Source: CAYYNP01 sp964472545
Lineage (GTDB): Bacteria; Planctomycetota; Planctomycetia; Pirellulales; Thermoguttaceae
Direction of reading: 5' to 3'
Length of the DNA stretch: 27,864 nucleotides
NCBI GenBank assembly: GCA_964472545.1
Contig: CAYYNP010000114.1
Span: forward strand, 1-27,864
The translations under genes were made by a program, and so were the position numbers. Of the stretch, positions 14,408 to 23,200 are shown piece by piece. Position 1 is the first letter of the stretch. Each line of letters starts with the position of its first letter. Under the pieces are notes generated by a model. The model saw only the letters and a list, made by a program, of their open reading frames with translations. It had not been told where the DNA came from and did not search any database.

Positions 14408-17401
14408 ATGCGCGGGCTGCTGGATAACCCCCATCGACGACACCTCCTCCTGACGCTGCTGGTCGGCGGGGGACTGGCGATCTATCTGACCGGCTGGCTG
14501 CGGTCGGCCTACGGGTTCGACCTGGCCATGCTGCTGGCCCTGCTGGGCGGATTCCCGGTCTACTACGGGGCCGTGGGGGCTTTGCTACAGCGGAAGATCT
14601 CGGCCGATCTGGCGGTTTCCCTGGCGGCCTTCGCGGCGCTCTATCTGGGCTACAGCGGGGCCTATCCGGAAGAGAATATGTACGCCGTGGCGGCCGAGGT
14701 GATCTTCATCATGCTGATCGGCGAGGCGTTAGAGAACTTCGCCATCGGGCGGACGCGCTCCGGCATCGCGTCGCTGTTGGCGCTGCGGCCCGACGAAGCC
14801 CGGGTGCGGCGGGGCGATCACGAACACTTGGTGCCGGTCGACGAGATCCGCACCGATGACGTCGTGGTGCTGCGGCCGGGCGATCGGATTCCGGTCGACG
14901 GGCGCGTTGCCGGCGGCAGTTCGTCGGTCGACCAGAGCCCCATTACCGGCGAATCCCTCCCGGCCGACAAGACCGTCGGCGACGAAGTCTTCGCCGGCAC
15001 CATCAACCTCTACGGCCGGTTGGAAGTCGCCGTCGAACGCATCGGCGGTCAGACCACGCTCGAGCAGATTATCCACCTGGTCGAAGAGGCCGAAGCCGCC
15101 AAGGCCCCCACTCAGCGTCTGGCCGATCGATACGCCGCCTACTTCGTGCCGGCCGTGTTGGCGGCGGCCGGACTGGTCTGGCTCCTCACGGGCGAGGTGA
15201 TCCGGTCGGTCGCGGTATTGGTGGTGGCGTGTCCTTGCGCGTTGGTGTTGGCCACGCCCACGGCCATTGCGGCGGGCATCGGCAGCCTGGTCCGCCGGGG
15301 CGTGTTGGTCAAGGGCGGCACCGCGCTGGAACATCTCGGCAAACTGCGTTCGATCGTCTTCGACAAGACCGGCACGCTCACGCAGGCGGAATTGCGGATT
15401 GCGAAAGTCGTTCCCGCCGAGGGATGCAACGAGACCGACCTGTTGCGGCTGGCCGCTTCCGTCGAACAGCATTCGGAGCATCCGATCGGCCGGCTGATTG
15501 TCGCTCGGGCGGCCGAACAACGGATCGAGACGGTCGAGTCCGCCGATTTCACGGCCCATCCGGGTCTCGGGGCGGAAGCTACCATCGCCAACACGCCCGT
15601 TCGCACGGGCAGCCCACGGTTTCTCAAGCGGGCCGGGATTGCCCTGCCGAAGGACTTCTCCTCGCATATCGACCAACTCGACGGCCAAGGCAACACGCTC
15701 GTGCTGGTGGCGCGAGGTGAAGACGTGCTGGGCGCGATCGCCGTGCAAGACACGGTTCGCCCGGAAGCCCGACAGACCATCCGCCGGCTGCGCTCGCTGG
15801 GTATCGAGCAGATCGCGATGCTCACCGGCGACAACGCAGCGGCTGCCGAAGCAGTGGCCGAGACGCTCGAAATCGACGACGTACGCAGCGGGCTGCTGCC
15901 GGCCGACAAGGTGGCGGCCGTGCGGCGCATGCAGCACGATGCGGGACCGGTGGCGATGGTCGGCGACGGGATCAACGACGCCCCTTCGCTGGCCACCGCC
16001 GACGTGGGCGTGGCGATGGCCGAGATCGGCACCGACGTGGCGATCGCCTCGGCCGACGTGGTGCTGTTGGGCGACCGGCTGACAAAGCTCCCCGAGGCCG
16101 TCGCCTGCGGCCGGGCGACGCTGCGGATCGTTTGGCAGAATATCCTCGCCTTCGCCGTGGTCTTCAACGTGGCGGCCATCGTGGCGGCGTCGCTGGGGTG
16201 GGTGTCGCCCGTGGCGGCGGCCGTGCTGCACCAGGTCAGTTCGCTCACGGTCGTGCTCAACTCGATGCGGCTGCTGGTCGACTTTCGACGCTGGCGTCTG
16301 TTGCTGGGCAGTATGCTGCGAACCGTCCGACGTCGTTGGCGGCGGGCCGCATTCGCCGGTGGATTGATCGTGGCGGCGGCGTATGCCTTAAGCGGATTCT
16401 ACGTCGTCTCCCTGGGCGAAGTGGCCGTGGTGCAGCATTTCGGCCGGCTGGTGGGCGACGCCGCGGGGCCCGGCTTGCACTATCGGCTGCCGTATCCCTT
16501 CGGCCGGCATTGCATCGTCAAGCCGGAGGAGATACGCCGCGTCGAGGTCGGCTTTCGCACCGTGGCCGAGGTGGCCGGCGAGTTGCCCGCCTACGAATGG
16601 AACGTTCAGCATCGCGGCGGCCGCACGCAACGGCAAGATGAGGAAGCGGTCGTGCTCACCGGCGACGAGAATCTGGTCGACGTAAACTTGATCGTGCAAT
16701 ACCGCCTGGCCGATCCGGTGGCTGCGGTCTTCTCGATGGCGGAAACGCCTTCCGGCGGCACGGACAACACGGACAAGTGGGACGTGCTGGTTCGCGGCGT
16801 GGCCGAGGCCGAGCTTCGCGCGGCCGTCTCACAGCGCACGCTCCAGGCGGTGCTCGGCGACCGGCGCGACGGCATCGAAGACACGATTCGCCACCGCATC
16901 GACGACGCCCTGCAACGCTACCGTACCGGCATCTTCGTCCACCGCGTCTGCCTGGCCGACGTCCATCCGCCGGTCGAGGTCGTCTCCTCGTTCCGCGAAG
17001 TGGCCGGGGCCCACGAAGGCAAACTGGCCGACGTCAACGAGGCCACGGCATATCGGCTTCAACTCGAAGCGCTGGCCGAAGGCCAGATCGAGAAACGGGT
17101 CCTCGACGCCGAGGCCTGGGAAGAGGACCGTGTAGAACGAACGCGAGGCACGGTAGGCCGTGTGATCGCCGTTGGCAAGGCGCGGGCGGCCGCTCCGGAA
17201 GTCGCCAGACTCCGGCTCTACTTCGACACGCTCGAAGAGACGCTCGCCGGCCGGCGGAAGATCATTGTCGATTCGGCCGGAAGCGGCGGCGCGCGGCGGC
17301 GCGTTTGGCTGGGCGCGGAGAGGCTCCAGCGGCTTCTCCCGGCGTCCGACGGCCAGGGCACCCTGGAAGAACTCGAAATGCAAGGGACACGACAACCATG
17401 A
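14408..17401 (+). CDS. P1B-type heavy-metal ATPase fused to a C-terminal HflK-like SPFH domain
   Basis: The 997-residue fusion combines an ion pump (residues 1 to ~640) with a complete HflK-like domain (~660 to 997). The ATPase half has eight helices, CPC at 275-277, the phosphorylated Asp319 in DKTGTLT, His358 in SEHPIG, and GDGIND at 519-524. It has no N-terminal HMA or Cys-rich metal-binding domain. Helix 8 reads 'HQVSSLTVVLNSMRLL' (His608), unlike the common Cu (MxxSS) or Zn (DxG) signatures. A ninth helix (~646-664) leads into 'FYVVSLGEVAVVQHFGRL', 'GDENLVDVNLIVQYRL' and 'ETLAGRRKIIVDS', all typical of HflK. Eight helices plus one put the SPFH domain outside the inner membrane, as in HflK. 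The frame is continuous with no stop between the halves. ATG 14408 lacks a strong ribosome site. The stop overlaps the next start (ATGA). Confidence 0.92.
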   Translation: MRGLLDNPHRRHLLLTLLVGGGLAIYLTGWLRSAYGFDLAMLLALLGGFPVYYGAVGALLQRKISADLAVSLAAFAALYLGYSGAYPEENMYAVAAEVIFIMLIGEALENFAIGRTRSGIASLLALRPDEARVRRGDHEHLVPVDEIRTDDVVVLRPGDRIPVDGRVAGGSSSVDQSPITGESLPADKTVGDEVFAGTINLYGRLEVAVERIGGQTTLEQIIHLVEEAEAAKAPTQRLADRYAAYFVPAVLAAAGLVWLLTGEVIRSVAVLVVACPCALVLATPTAIAAGIGSLVRRGVLVKGGTALEHLGKLRSIVFDKTGTLTQAELRIAKVVPAEGCNETDLLRLAASVEQHSEHPIGRLIVARAAEQRIETVESADFTAHPGLGAEATIANTPVRTGSPRFLKRAGIALPKDFSSHIDQLDGQGNTLVLVARGEDVLGAIAVQDTVRPEARQTIRRLRSLGIEQIAMLTGDNAAAAEAVAETLEIDDVRSGLLPADKVAAVRRMQHDAGPVAMVGDGINDAPSLATADVGVAMAEIGTDVAIASADVVLLGDRLTKLPEAVACGRATLRIVWQNILAFAVVFNVAAIVAASLGWVSPVAAAVLHQVSSLTVVLNSMRLLVDFRRWRLLLGSMLRTVRRRWRRAAFAGGLIVAAAYALSGFYVVSLGEVAVVQHFGRLVGDAAGPGLHYRLPYPFGRHCIVKPEEIRRVEVGFRTVAEVAGELPAYEWNVQHRGGRTQRQDEEAVVLTGDENLVDVNLIVQYRLADPVAAVFSMAETPSGGTDNTDKWDVLVRGVAEAELRAAVSQRTLQAVLGDRRDGIEDTIRHRIDDALQRYRTGIFVHRVCLADVHPPVEVVSSFREVAGAHEGKLADVNEATAYRLQLEALAEGQIEKRVLDAEAWEEDRVERTRGTVGRVIAVGKARAAAPEVARLRLYFDTLEETLAGRRKIIVDSAGSGGARRRVWLGAERLQRLLPASDGQGTLEELEMQGTRQP

Positions 17402-18405
17402 AGAGCGTTCGCTTCAGGATCATCGCCACGCTGGCGGCCACGTTGGCCGTTGTCGGCGGCATCCGCAGCCTGATCTTTTGCGACGAGACGGAGACGGTGA
17501 TCGTCACCCAGTTCGGCGCGCCGGTCCGCACGCTCGACGAACCGGGGCTCTATTTCAAGCCGCCCTACCAGTCGACGATCCGCATCGACCGCCGGCTGCA
17601 GATCTACGACCCGCCGCCCTCGGAGTTCCTCGCCAGCGAGCCGGTGAAGCCCGCCGTCGGCGAGAGCGCACCGGATGCCATCGACGCCGCAGCCGCCACC
17701 GACTTGGACGACGCCGACTCGGCCGACGCCCGCTCGGAAATCGGGATGAACGTGAACCTCGACGTCTGGGTCCTCTGGCGGGTCGACGATCCTTCGACCT
17801 TTCTGAAGACGGTCGGCGATCCGACCGGCGCGGAATCGCGGATCCACGACGTGGTCTTTTCGGAGTTGGCGGCGGAAGTGGGACGCAACCCGCTGGAGGC
17901 CCTCGCGTCGGTCGACGACGAGACCCACCGGCTCGACGAGTTGGTCGGTCAGGTGAGCGCCCGATGTGCCGATCACGCCCGTACGGCGTACGGCATCGAA
18001 ATCGTCGACGTGAATCTCCGCCGCATCGGCCTGCCGGCCCAATCGCGCGAGAGCGTCTTCAATCGGATGCGTAAGGAGCGGCTGCGGATGGCCGAGCGAT
18101 TTCGGGCGGAGGGTGAAGGCGAGGCGTTGAAAATCCGCGCCGCCGCCGACAAGCAGCGGACCATCGCCCTGGCCAAGGCCGACGCCGAAGCCCGGCAGAT
18201 TCGCGGCCGGGCCGAAGCCGAGGCGATCAAGATCGAAGCGGCCGCCCGACGGCAAGACCCCGAGTTCTACCTGTTGATGCGGACGCTCGAGGCCTACAAG
18301 ACGATCCTCGACAAAGAGACGACGATCCTGCTTTCGGCCGACTCCGACTTGCTGAAGTACTTCATGCGGGGCCCCGAACTGACCGACCCGCCGACGCCCA
18401 AGTAG
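17398..18405 (+). CDS. hflC: HflC-like SPFH/band 7 protein
   Basis: The 335-residue protein has one membrane anchor (residues ~8-27) followed by an SPFH domain: 'ETVIVTQFGAPVRTLDEPGLYFK', here split by key residues 31-53, then 'IRIDRRLQIYDPPPSEFL'. A long charged helix ('ERFRAEGEGEALKIRAAADK') and 'LLMRTLEAYKTILD' follow, as in HflC. An Ala/Asp-rich acidic insert of ~35 residues (about 80-114) splits the SPFH domain, where E. coli HflC has a short turn. Its ATG overlaps the TGA of the ATPase-HflK fusion, so translation is coupled. In known systems HflC pairs with HflK in a cage around FtsH; here the partners are the fusion protein and the next gene. Confidence 0.88.
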   Translation: MKSVRFRIIATLAATLAVVGGIRSLIFCDETETVIVTQFGAPVRTLDEPGLYFKPPYQSTIRIDRRLQIYDPPPSEFLASEPVKPAVGESAPDAIDAAAATDLDDADSADARSEIGMNVNLDVWVLWRVDDPSTFLKTVGDPTGAESRIHDVVFSELAAEVGRNPLEALASVDDETHRLDELVGQVSARCADHARTAYGIEIVDVNLRRIGLPAQSRESVFNRMRKERLRMAERFRAEGEGEALKIRAAADKQRTIALAKADAEARQIRGRAEAEAIKIEAAARRQDPEFYLLMRTLEAYKTILDKETTILLSADSDLLKYFMRGPELTDPPTPK

Positions 18406-18417
18406 GGAATCCAGCAC

Positions 18418-19383
18418 GTGCATCGCGAATATCAGCCCGTTTCGCACGACCACCACACCGGTGCCGGCCGCATTCGATGGCGGCGGCTGCTGGTGTTCGC
18501 GCTGTTCGCGGCGTCGGCTGCGTACGCGATGATGGGCGTCTATACGGTCGGACCGGACGAACAGGCGGTCGTGCGGCGATTTGGCGAGGCGTTGCCACAG
18601 CTCCGCGGGCCGGGCCTGCACTTCGCCTTTCCCGGCTTCGAGCGAGTCGATCGGATCAAGTTGCTTCAGAGCCGCCGCGTGGGCGTGGGCGTCGCCCTGA
18701 CCGAACGCACGCTCGGCCGCCGCATCGAGCCGCAGCGGGCCGAAGGACTCACCGGCGACCGCAACCTGATCTTGATCTCGGCCGTCGTTCAATATCACGT
18801 GGCCGACGTACACGACTACCTCTTTCGCACCGACGACGTCGCCGCACTGGTCGAGAGCGTGGCCGCCTCGGCGCTCTCCTCGGCCGTGGCGTCGATGAGC
18901 GTCGACGACGTGCTCACCGTCAAACGCACAGTCATCCGCCACGACGTTCTGCGGGCGTGCCAGGAGGCGTTGGATCGCTACGAAGCGGGAGTTACGGTCA
19001 CTTCGGTCACGCTCGAAGGCCTGTCGCCGCCGCAAGAGGTGGCCCACGCCTTTCGCGACGTCAACAGCGCCCGCGAGGACCGCCAAACCACGATCAACGC
19101 CGCTCGGGCCTACGCCAGCCAGATCTTGCCCCAAGCGGAGAGCGAAGCCCGGCAGACGTTGCTTCAGGCGGAGGCCGACGCCGGCCAACTCACGCAGCAG
19201 GCCCAAGGCAACGCCCAGCATTTCGGCCAGATCGCGGCCGAGTTGGCCGGCAACCGCGAGTTGACGGCGCGTCGCTTGATTGTGGAGACGATGGAAGAGG
19301 TGTTGCCGCGGCTGAAGAAGATCGTGCTGGGCGCGGACGTGGGTCGGCAGATCGACCTGGAATTGATCGAGGAAGGCAAGTGA
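18418..19383 (+). CDS. hflK: HflK-like SPFH/band 7 protein
   Basis: The 321-residue protein has a short His-containing cytoplasmic N-terminus ('VSHDHHTG'), one membrane helix (~24-41), then an SPFH domain beginning 'GVYTVGPDEQAVVRRFGEAL'. 'TGDRNLILISAVVQYHVAD', 'VTLEGLSPPQEVAHAFRDVN', a Gln/Ala-rich helix and 'ETMEEVLPRLKKIVLG' follow; this order matches HflK. GTG 18418 has AGGGAA upstream and starts 12 nt after the HflC-like stop. It gives the operon a second HflK-type subunit besides the ATPase-fused one. The three SPFH proteins are likely to co-assemble, but that is inferred from order and family. Confidence 0.88.
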   Translation: MHREYQPVSHDHHTGAGRIRWRRLLVFALFAASAAYAMMGVYTVGPDEQAVVRRFGEALPQLRGPGLHFAFPGFERVDRIKLLQSRRVGVGVALTERTLGRRIEPQRAEGLTGDRNLILISAVVQYHVADVHDYLFRTDDVAALVESVAASALSSAVASMSVDDVLTVKRTVIRHDVLRACQEALDRYEAGVTVTSVTLEGLSPPQEVAHAFRDVNSAREDRQTTINAARAYASQILPQAESEARQTLLQAEADAGQLTQQAQGNAQHFGQIAAELAGNRELTARRLIVETMEEVLPRLKKIVLGADVGRQIDLELIEEGK

Positions 19384-19847
19384 GCAGCACGGGCGTGAAG
19401 CGATGGGGATTGCCGGTCGCGGTGGCCGTCGCCTTGGTGGCCGTGGCGTTGGCGTTGCGCGGCGGCCGATCCCCACTACCGCCGACGCCGCAGCAGGCCG
19501 TCAACGCGCTGTTCGACGCGGCCGCCAAAGGCGACGACCAGGCGTATCTGGGGCTACTCGGGGGCGAACTTCGCGATAGGCTGGAGGAGACGCGTTCTCA
19601 GCTTGGCCGCGAGGCATTTTGCCGCGACATCGAGCGTTCGGCCGCCGGCGTGAAGAGCCTGGCGATCGCCGGCGGCGGCGATGCGTCGTCCGGTACGGTG
19701 GAACTCGAGGTGGAGATCGTCTATGCCGACCGCGTCGTCCGCCAGCAGATGGTCCTGACGCACCAACGCAACGGTTGGCTGATCACCGCCATGGGGCCGG
19801 CGACCGAAGTCCAGCCGCCGGTGCCCTATGGCACGCCGGCATTCTAG
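19380..19847 (+). CDS. Membrane-anchored NTF2-like protein
   Basis: The 155-residue product has an N-terminal helix (~8-26), then a soluble domain beginning 'TPQQAVNALFDAAAKGDDQ' and ending in strands with 'VELEVEIVYADRVVRQQMVL' and 'RNGWLITAMG'. That helix-then-curved-sheet order resembles NTF2/SnoaL-like or DUF4878-type extracytoplasmic domains. I cannot name a family with certainty. GTG 19380 overlaps the preceding TGA (GTGA) and has AGGAAGG upstream, which settles the start and shows translational coupling. As the fourth gene of the ATPase-HflK operon it is a candidate accessory subunit outside the inner membrane. Confidence 0.72.
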   Translation: MSSTGVKRWGLPVAVAVALVAVALALRGGRSPLPPTPQQAVNALFDAAAKGDDQAYLGLLGGELRDRLEETRSQLGREAFCRDIERSAAGVKSLAIAGGGDASSGTVELEVEIVYADRVVRQQMVLTHQRNGWLITAMGPATEVQPPVPYGTPAF

Positions 19848-20210
19848 GACTCCGCAACAGCGAATTTGACGCGTGGCTGGGGTCGAATCGGGACATCGCC
19901 CGATCTTCACCCGTGCATGCCGGGTCAAACGCCGGACACCCCCCTTGAGGATAGCTGCTGACGGCGATTTTGGGTTAATCCAGTCATTCAGTTGCGCCGA
20001 TTGTGCCCAACACCCAAAGATCGTAAAATGCGTCGATTACGGAAGCAGGTGGAAGTCTTCGGTGGCGCTGAGTTCCGTTTCTCCCGCCCAGACGAATCGA
20101 CCGAAGCGATTAAGTGGGCGTAGTTTGCTGCGTAGGGTCGTGCGTGTTAGATTGACCGGCGGACGCCGGCCGGACGGCCCCAATCTCGCTAGTCAGGAGT
20201 TATCAAAGCG
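19848..20210. other. Intergenic region before the FAAL-ACP-AOS gene
   Basis: These 363 nt hold no convincing gene. A weak hairpin (ACCCG/CGGGT, 19909-19925) may end the upstream operon. A possible promoter and a GC hairpin are listed separately. Confidence 0.6.
20125..20153 (+). promoter_or_regulatory. Possible promoter of the FAAL-ACP-AOS gene
   Basis: TTGCTG (20125-20130) and TAGATT (20148-20153) are 17 nt apart. A GC hairpin CCGGCG-GA-CGCCGG (20156-20169) follows at the expected start of the transcript, before the AGGAG ribosome site. Confidence 0.3.
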
Positions 20211-23200
20211 GTGGTGCATCTGGATCATTTACCCGGTTCGTTCTTCGGCCCCTCCACATTAGTGGAATTGTTGCGCCATCGAGCTCGGTGCCAGGCCAAG
20301 GATATCGCCTACGGGATTCTCGTCGACGGCGAGAAAGAGCGATTTGACTTGACCTACGAGGAACTCGATCGCCAAGCCAGGGCGATCGGCGCGTGGCTCG
20401 AGTCGCAGGGGCTGGTAGGCGAGCGTGCGCTGTTGTTGTATCCGGCTGGGGCCGAGTTCATTGCGGCCTTCTTCGGCTGCCTCTATGCGGGGGTGGTGGC
20501 CGTGCCGGTCTATCCGCCGCGCCGCAACCGCTCGCTCAACCGCATCCAGGCGATCGCCGACGACGCCGGGGCCAAAGTGGCCCTGACGACCGACGTGGTG
20601 CTGAATCGGGTCGAAGGTTTGATCGACGAGACGCCGAACCTGAAAGACCTCACCTGGCTGGCCACCTGCCGGGTGCCGGAGTCGATGGAGCAGCAGTGGG
20701 AACTGCCCGAGGTCAACGGCGACACGCTGGCGTTCCTGCAGTACACGTCCGGCTCGACGGGCACGCCCAAGGGGGTGATGCTCAATCATGCGAGCCTGGT
20801 ACACAACTCGGCTTTGATCGCCCATGCCTACGAGCATACGCGAAGCGGATCGGGAGTCTTCTGGCTGCCTAGCTACCACGACATGGGGCTGATCGGCGGG
20901 ATCTTGCAGCCGATGTATATCGGTTGTCCGAATATCCTGATGTCGCCAATGAGCTTCCTGCAGAAGCCGTTCCGCTGGCTGTCGGCGATTTCCCGTTATG
21001 GCTGTACGACCAGCGGCGGCCCGAATTTCGCTTACGATCTGTGCGTGCGGAAGATCACGCCCGAGCAGCGAGAAACGCTCGACCTGAGTTCCTGGCGCGT
21101 GGCTTTCAACGGGGCCGAGCCGGTCCGCGCCGAAACGCTGGAGAGTTTCATCGAGGCGTTCGAGCCTTGTGGGTTCCGTCCCGACGCGTTTTATCCTTGC
21201 TTCGGTCTGGCCGAGGCCACGTTGATCCTTTCCGGCGGCCTCGTCGCGCAGGCGCCGGTGATCCGCACGTTCGAGGCGGCGGCTCTGTCGCAGCGCAAAG
21301 TGGTCGATGCGGAACCGGACGACGAGGACGTGCGCTCGCTGGTCGGCTGCGGCGCGACCCTGCCCGACCAGAAAATCGTGATCGCCGACCCCGTCACGTT
21401 GACCCGATGTCCGGCCGGTCAGATTGGCGAGATCTGGGCCAGCGGCCCCAGCATTGCCCAGGGATATTGGAATCAGAAGGACGCCACCAAGGCCACGTTC
21501 CGGGCGTTTCTCAAAGACACCGGCGAAGGGCCGTTCCTGCGTACCGGCGACTTGGGATTCCTGCAAGACGGCGAGCTGTTCGTTACCGGCCGGCTGAAAG
21601 ACCTGATCATCGTCCACGGGGTGAACCACTATCCGCAGGACCTGGAGTTGACCGTCCAGGAGAGCCATCATCGGCTGCGGCCGGGCTGCGGTGCGGCCTT
21701 CACGGTCGAGCGCGACGGTGGCGAAGAATTGGTCATTGTGCACGAGGTGGAACGCCGCAAGAAGGGCGACTTCGAGCCGATCTTCGAGGCGGCCCGGAAG
21801 ATCATCGCCTCCGAACACGACCTGATGCTCGACGCCGTGGTGCTGGTCAAGGCCGGTAGCATTCCCAAGACGTCTAGCGGCAAGATCCAGCGTCATGCCT
21901 GCCGCGACGGCTATCTCGACGGCTCGCTAGCGGTGGTCGGGCGATGGCACGCGGCCGACCTGGCCGCGGCGGCAGCCGTGGACCCGGCAGCAGCCGTGTC
22001 CGGATCCCAAACCATCGCGGCGCCGGCCGATGCCACAATTGCCGGCGCTGCGGCCGCGCCCAACGTGACGACAATTGTGATCGAGGAGATCCGCCGGGTC
22101 GCCCGAGAACGGGCCAACGGCCTCTCGCTCGATTCGCCGATCATCGAGACGGGGCTCGATTCGCTGGAGCGGATGGAGATCCTGGCGGCGTTGGAGGAGC
22201 GCTTCGGCGGCCGCTTTCCCGAAGAGATCTTCCCCGACTTGGAGACCACGCGGCAACTCGTCGCGGCGGTCGAAGAGCACCTCGGCGACAAGCCCAAGCC
22301 CCGCCCGAGCTACCCTGCCGATTTTGAAATCCCGCAGAAGAACTACCACTTCGACCAGTTTCCGGAGTATCGCAAGCTGCGGCAGAGTCTCGATATGCTC
22401 GAGTCGTCGGAGTTGGGCAACCCCTTCTTCATGCCGCACGAAGGACTCACCGCCGATACGACCGTGATCGGCGGCCGCGAGTTGATCAACTTCTCCAGCT
22501 ACAACTACACCGGGATGTCGGGCGACCCGATCGTCACCCAGGCCGCCAAAGACGCCGTCGACAAGTACGGCACCAGCGTCTCGGCCAGCCGCTTGGTTTC
22601 CGGCGAGAAGGACGTGCACCGTGAACTGGAGCGGGCGATGGCGGCGTTTCTCGGCACGGAAGACTGCATCGTGCTGATCGGCGGACACGCCACCAACGAA
22701 ACCGTGATCGGCCACCTGCTGGGCCCCGGCGACCTGATCCTGCACGACGCCCTCTCGCACAACAGCATCGTGCAAGGCAGCATCCTCTCCGGCGCCCGGC
22801 GGCGTCCCTTCCCGCACAACGACTGGCAGGCGGCCGACGAGTTGCTCACCGAGCTGCGCCACGAATACCGCCGCGTGTTGATGGTGATCGAGGGTGCCTA
22901 CAGCATGGACGGCGACATTCCCGATCTGCCCGGCTTCATCCGCGTCAAAAAGCGTCACAAGGCCCTGTTGATGGTCGACGAGGCGCACTCCTTTGGCGTG
23001 CTCGGGCCGCACGGCCGCGGCATCAACGAGTACTTCGGCGTCGACCCGCAAGACGTCGACATCATCATGGCCACGATCAGCAAGTCGATGGGCAACTGCG
23101 GCGGGCTGATCGCCGGCTGCAAAGAGCTGGTCGAGTACCTGAAGTACACGGTGCCGGGGTTCGTCTTCAGCATCGGGCTGCCGCCGGGACCCGCCGGCGG

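Noticed and set aside
14392..14427. Short open frame MPRVHHARAAG overlapping the ATPase start
   Set aside because: It could be a leader peptide, but it has no ribosome site and is short enough to be chance.
14729..16260. Two long minus-strand open frames (500 and 373 codons)
   Set aside because: Both mirror the ATPase coding sequence, whose catalytic motifs fix the true frame on plus.
17218..19476. 752-codon open frame on the minus strand
   Set aside because: It lies wholly opposite the three SPFH genes, has no recognisable domain, and results from GC-rich codon use on the other strand.
20259..21896. 545-codon open frame on the minus strand
   Set aside because: It is opposite the fatty-acyl-AMP ligase domain and has low-complexity His/Arg/Gln-rich composition with no family signature.
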